DNA from: Roseobacter cerasinus
Lineage (GTDB): Bacteria > Pseudomonadota > Alphaproteobacteria > Rhodobacterales > Rhodobacteraceae
DNA length: 64,000 nt
Reading direction: 5' to 3'
Assembly (NCBI RefSeq): GCF_009811755.1
Contig: NZ_BLIV01000007.1
Location: 205,912 to 269,911 of the forward strand
Every line of letters starts with the position of its first letter. Position 1 is the stretch's first letter. Under the pieces are notes generated by a model. It searched no databases, had not been told where the DNA came from, and worked only from the letters and a program-made list of their open reading frames with translations. Below, piece after piece: positions 63,891-64,000 of this stretch. A program made the translations under genes and the position numbers.

Positions 63891-64000
63891 AACACAGCCC
63901 CGGATGAGGGGCCTCCTCTGGCGAGGACAAAGACGCCGGAAGCTGAGCTTTTGGAAGAGTTCGGGGGTGAGCTGCCGGAGGGCGAGATCACCGAAGAAGA
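63873..64000 (+). CDS. Partial reading frame at the right edge, unknown
   Basis: The plus frame from TTG 63873 reads LSDVENNTAPDEGPPLARTK, then PEAELLEEFGGELPEGEITE to the edge with no stop. The acidic, Glu-rich composition looks coding rather than random. It starts almost exactly where PfpI homology ends, so it may belong to an inserted element. I do not recognise a family. An alternative frame opens at ATG 63880. Confidence 0.4.
   Translation, partial: MSDVENNTAPDEGPPLARTKTPEAELLEEFGGELPEGEITEE

Noticed and set aside
1..64000. tRNA, rRNA, riboswitch and CRISPR features
   Set aside because: I saw no cloverleaf, rRNA-like block, conserved riboswitch core or regularly spaced direct repeats while reading both strands.

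Overview
The window looks like chromosome of a marine Roseobacter-type alphaproteobacterium (Rhodobacteraceae). The reasons are high GC, the domain-split methionine synthase module, an alphaproteobacterial che operon without cheZ, many twin-arginine solute-binding proteins, a VPLPA-CTERM protein, and tightly overlapping ATGA gene junctions. I saw no rRNA, tRNA or CRISPR array.

Layout. 1-4327 (minus) is a very large RTX-type protein that runs off the left edge. 4328-6492 is an insertion-sequence graveyard (IS3 OrfA and IS5 transposase remnants) around one intact CDP-alcohol phosphatidyltransferase. 6493-11496 (minus) is a chemotaxis operon: STAS, CheY, CheA, CheW, CheR, CheY and a small protein with a CheZ-like DxxxQ motif. 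11676-14085 (minus) is a methyl-tetrahydrofolate/methionine module closed by a strong terminator. 14350-20271 (plus) holds a Ppx/GppA phosphatase, RlmE, a periplasmic sensor-like protein and an ABC-exporter-like protein whose nucleotide-binding motifs have all decayed and which ends in a cyclic-nucleotide-binding domain. 20327-22325 (minus) is a universal stress protein plus alanine/sodium symporter operon. 22610-30930 pairs an M81 peptidase and an amidohydrolase with a divergent complete Dpp/Opp-type ABC importer. 30931-32832 is a second decayed stretch with IS3 OrfB and GNAT remnants around a LysE exporter.

The most striking part is 32833-56153, about 23 kb that appears devoted to uptake and hydrolysis of one or more small nitrogen compounds. 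It contains three complete ABC importers (BMP/nucleoside type, Dpp type, Pot type), three isochorismatase-like cysteine hydrolases (one closely matching biuret amidohydrolase), a formamidase, allophanate hydrolase, an isopenicillin-N-synthase-like 2-oxoglutarate dioxygenase, a metallo-beta-lactamase-fold hydrolase, a GNAT protein, a cupin and a LysR regulator. Two nearly identical 17-bp palindromes lie in front of the BMP operon and in the lysR/allophanate hydrolase gap, suggesting one LysR regulon. Biuret hydrolase plus allophanate hydrolase together would release the nitrogen of biuret as ammonia. No cyanuric acid hydrolase is present, so the upstream substrate is unknown.

56154-64000 has lower GC and looks accessory: a membrane GGDEF-EAL protein, a PAS-LuxR-alpha/beta-hydrolase fusion, a VPLPA-CTERM protein, and at the right end a frameshifted LOG gene coupled to a truncated DJ-1/PfpI gene whose homology stops abruptly at a probable rearrangement junction.
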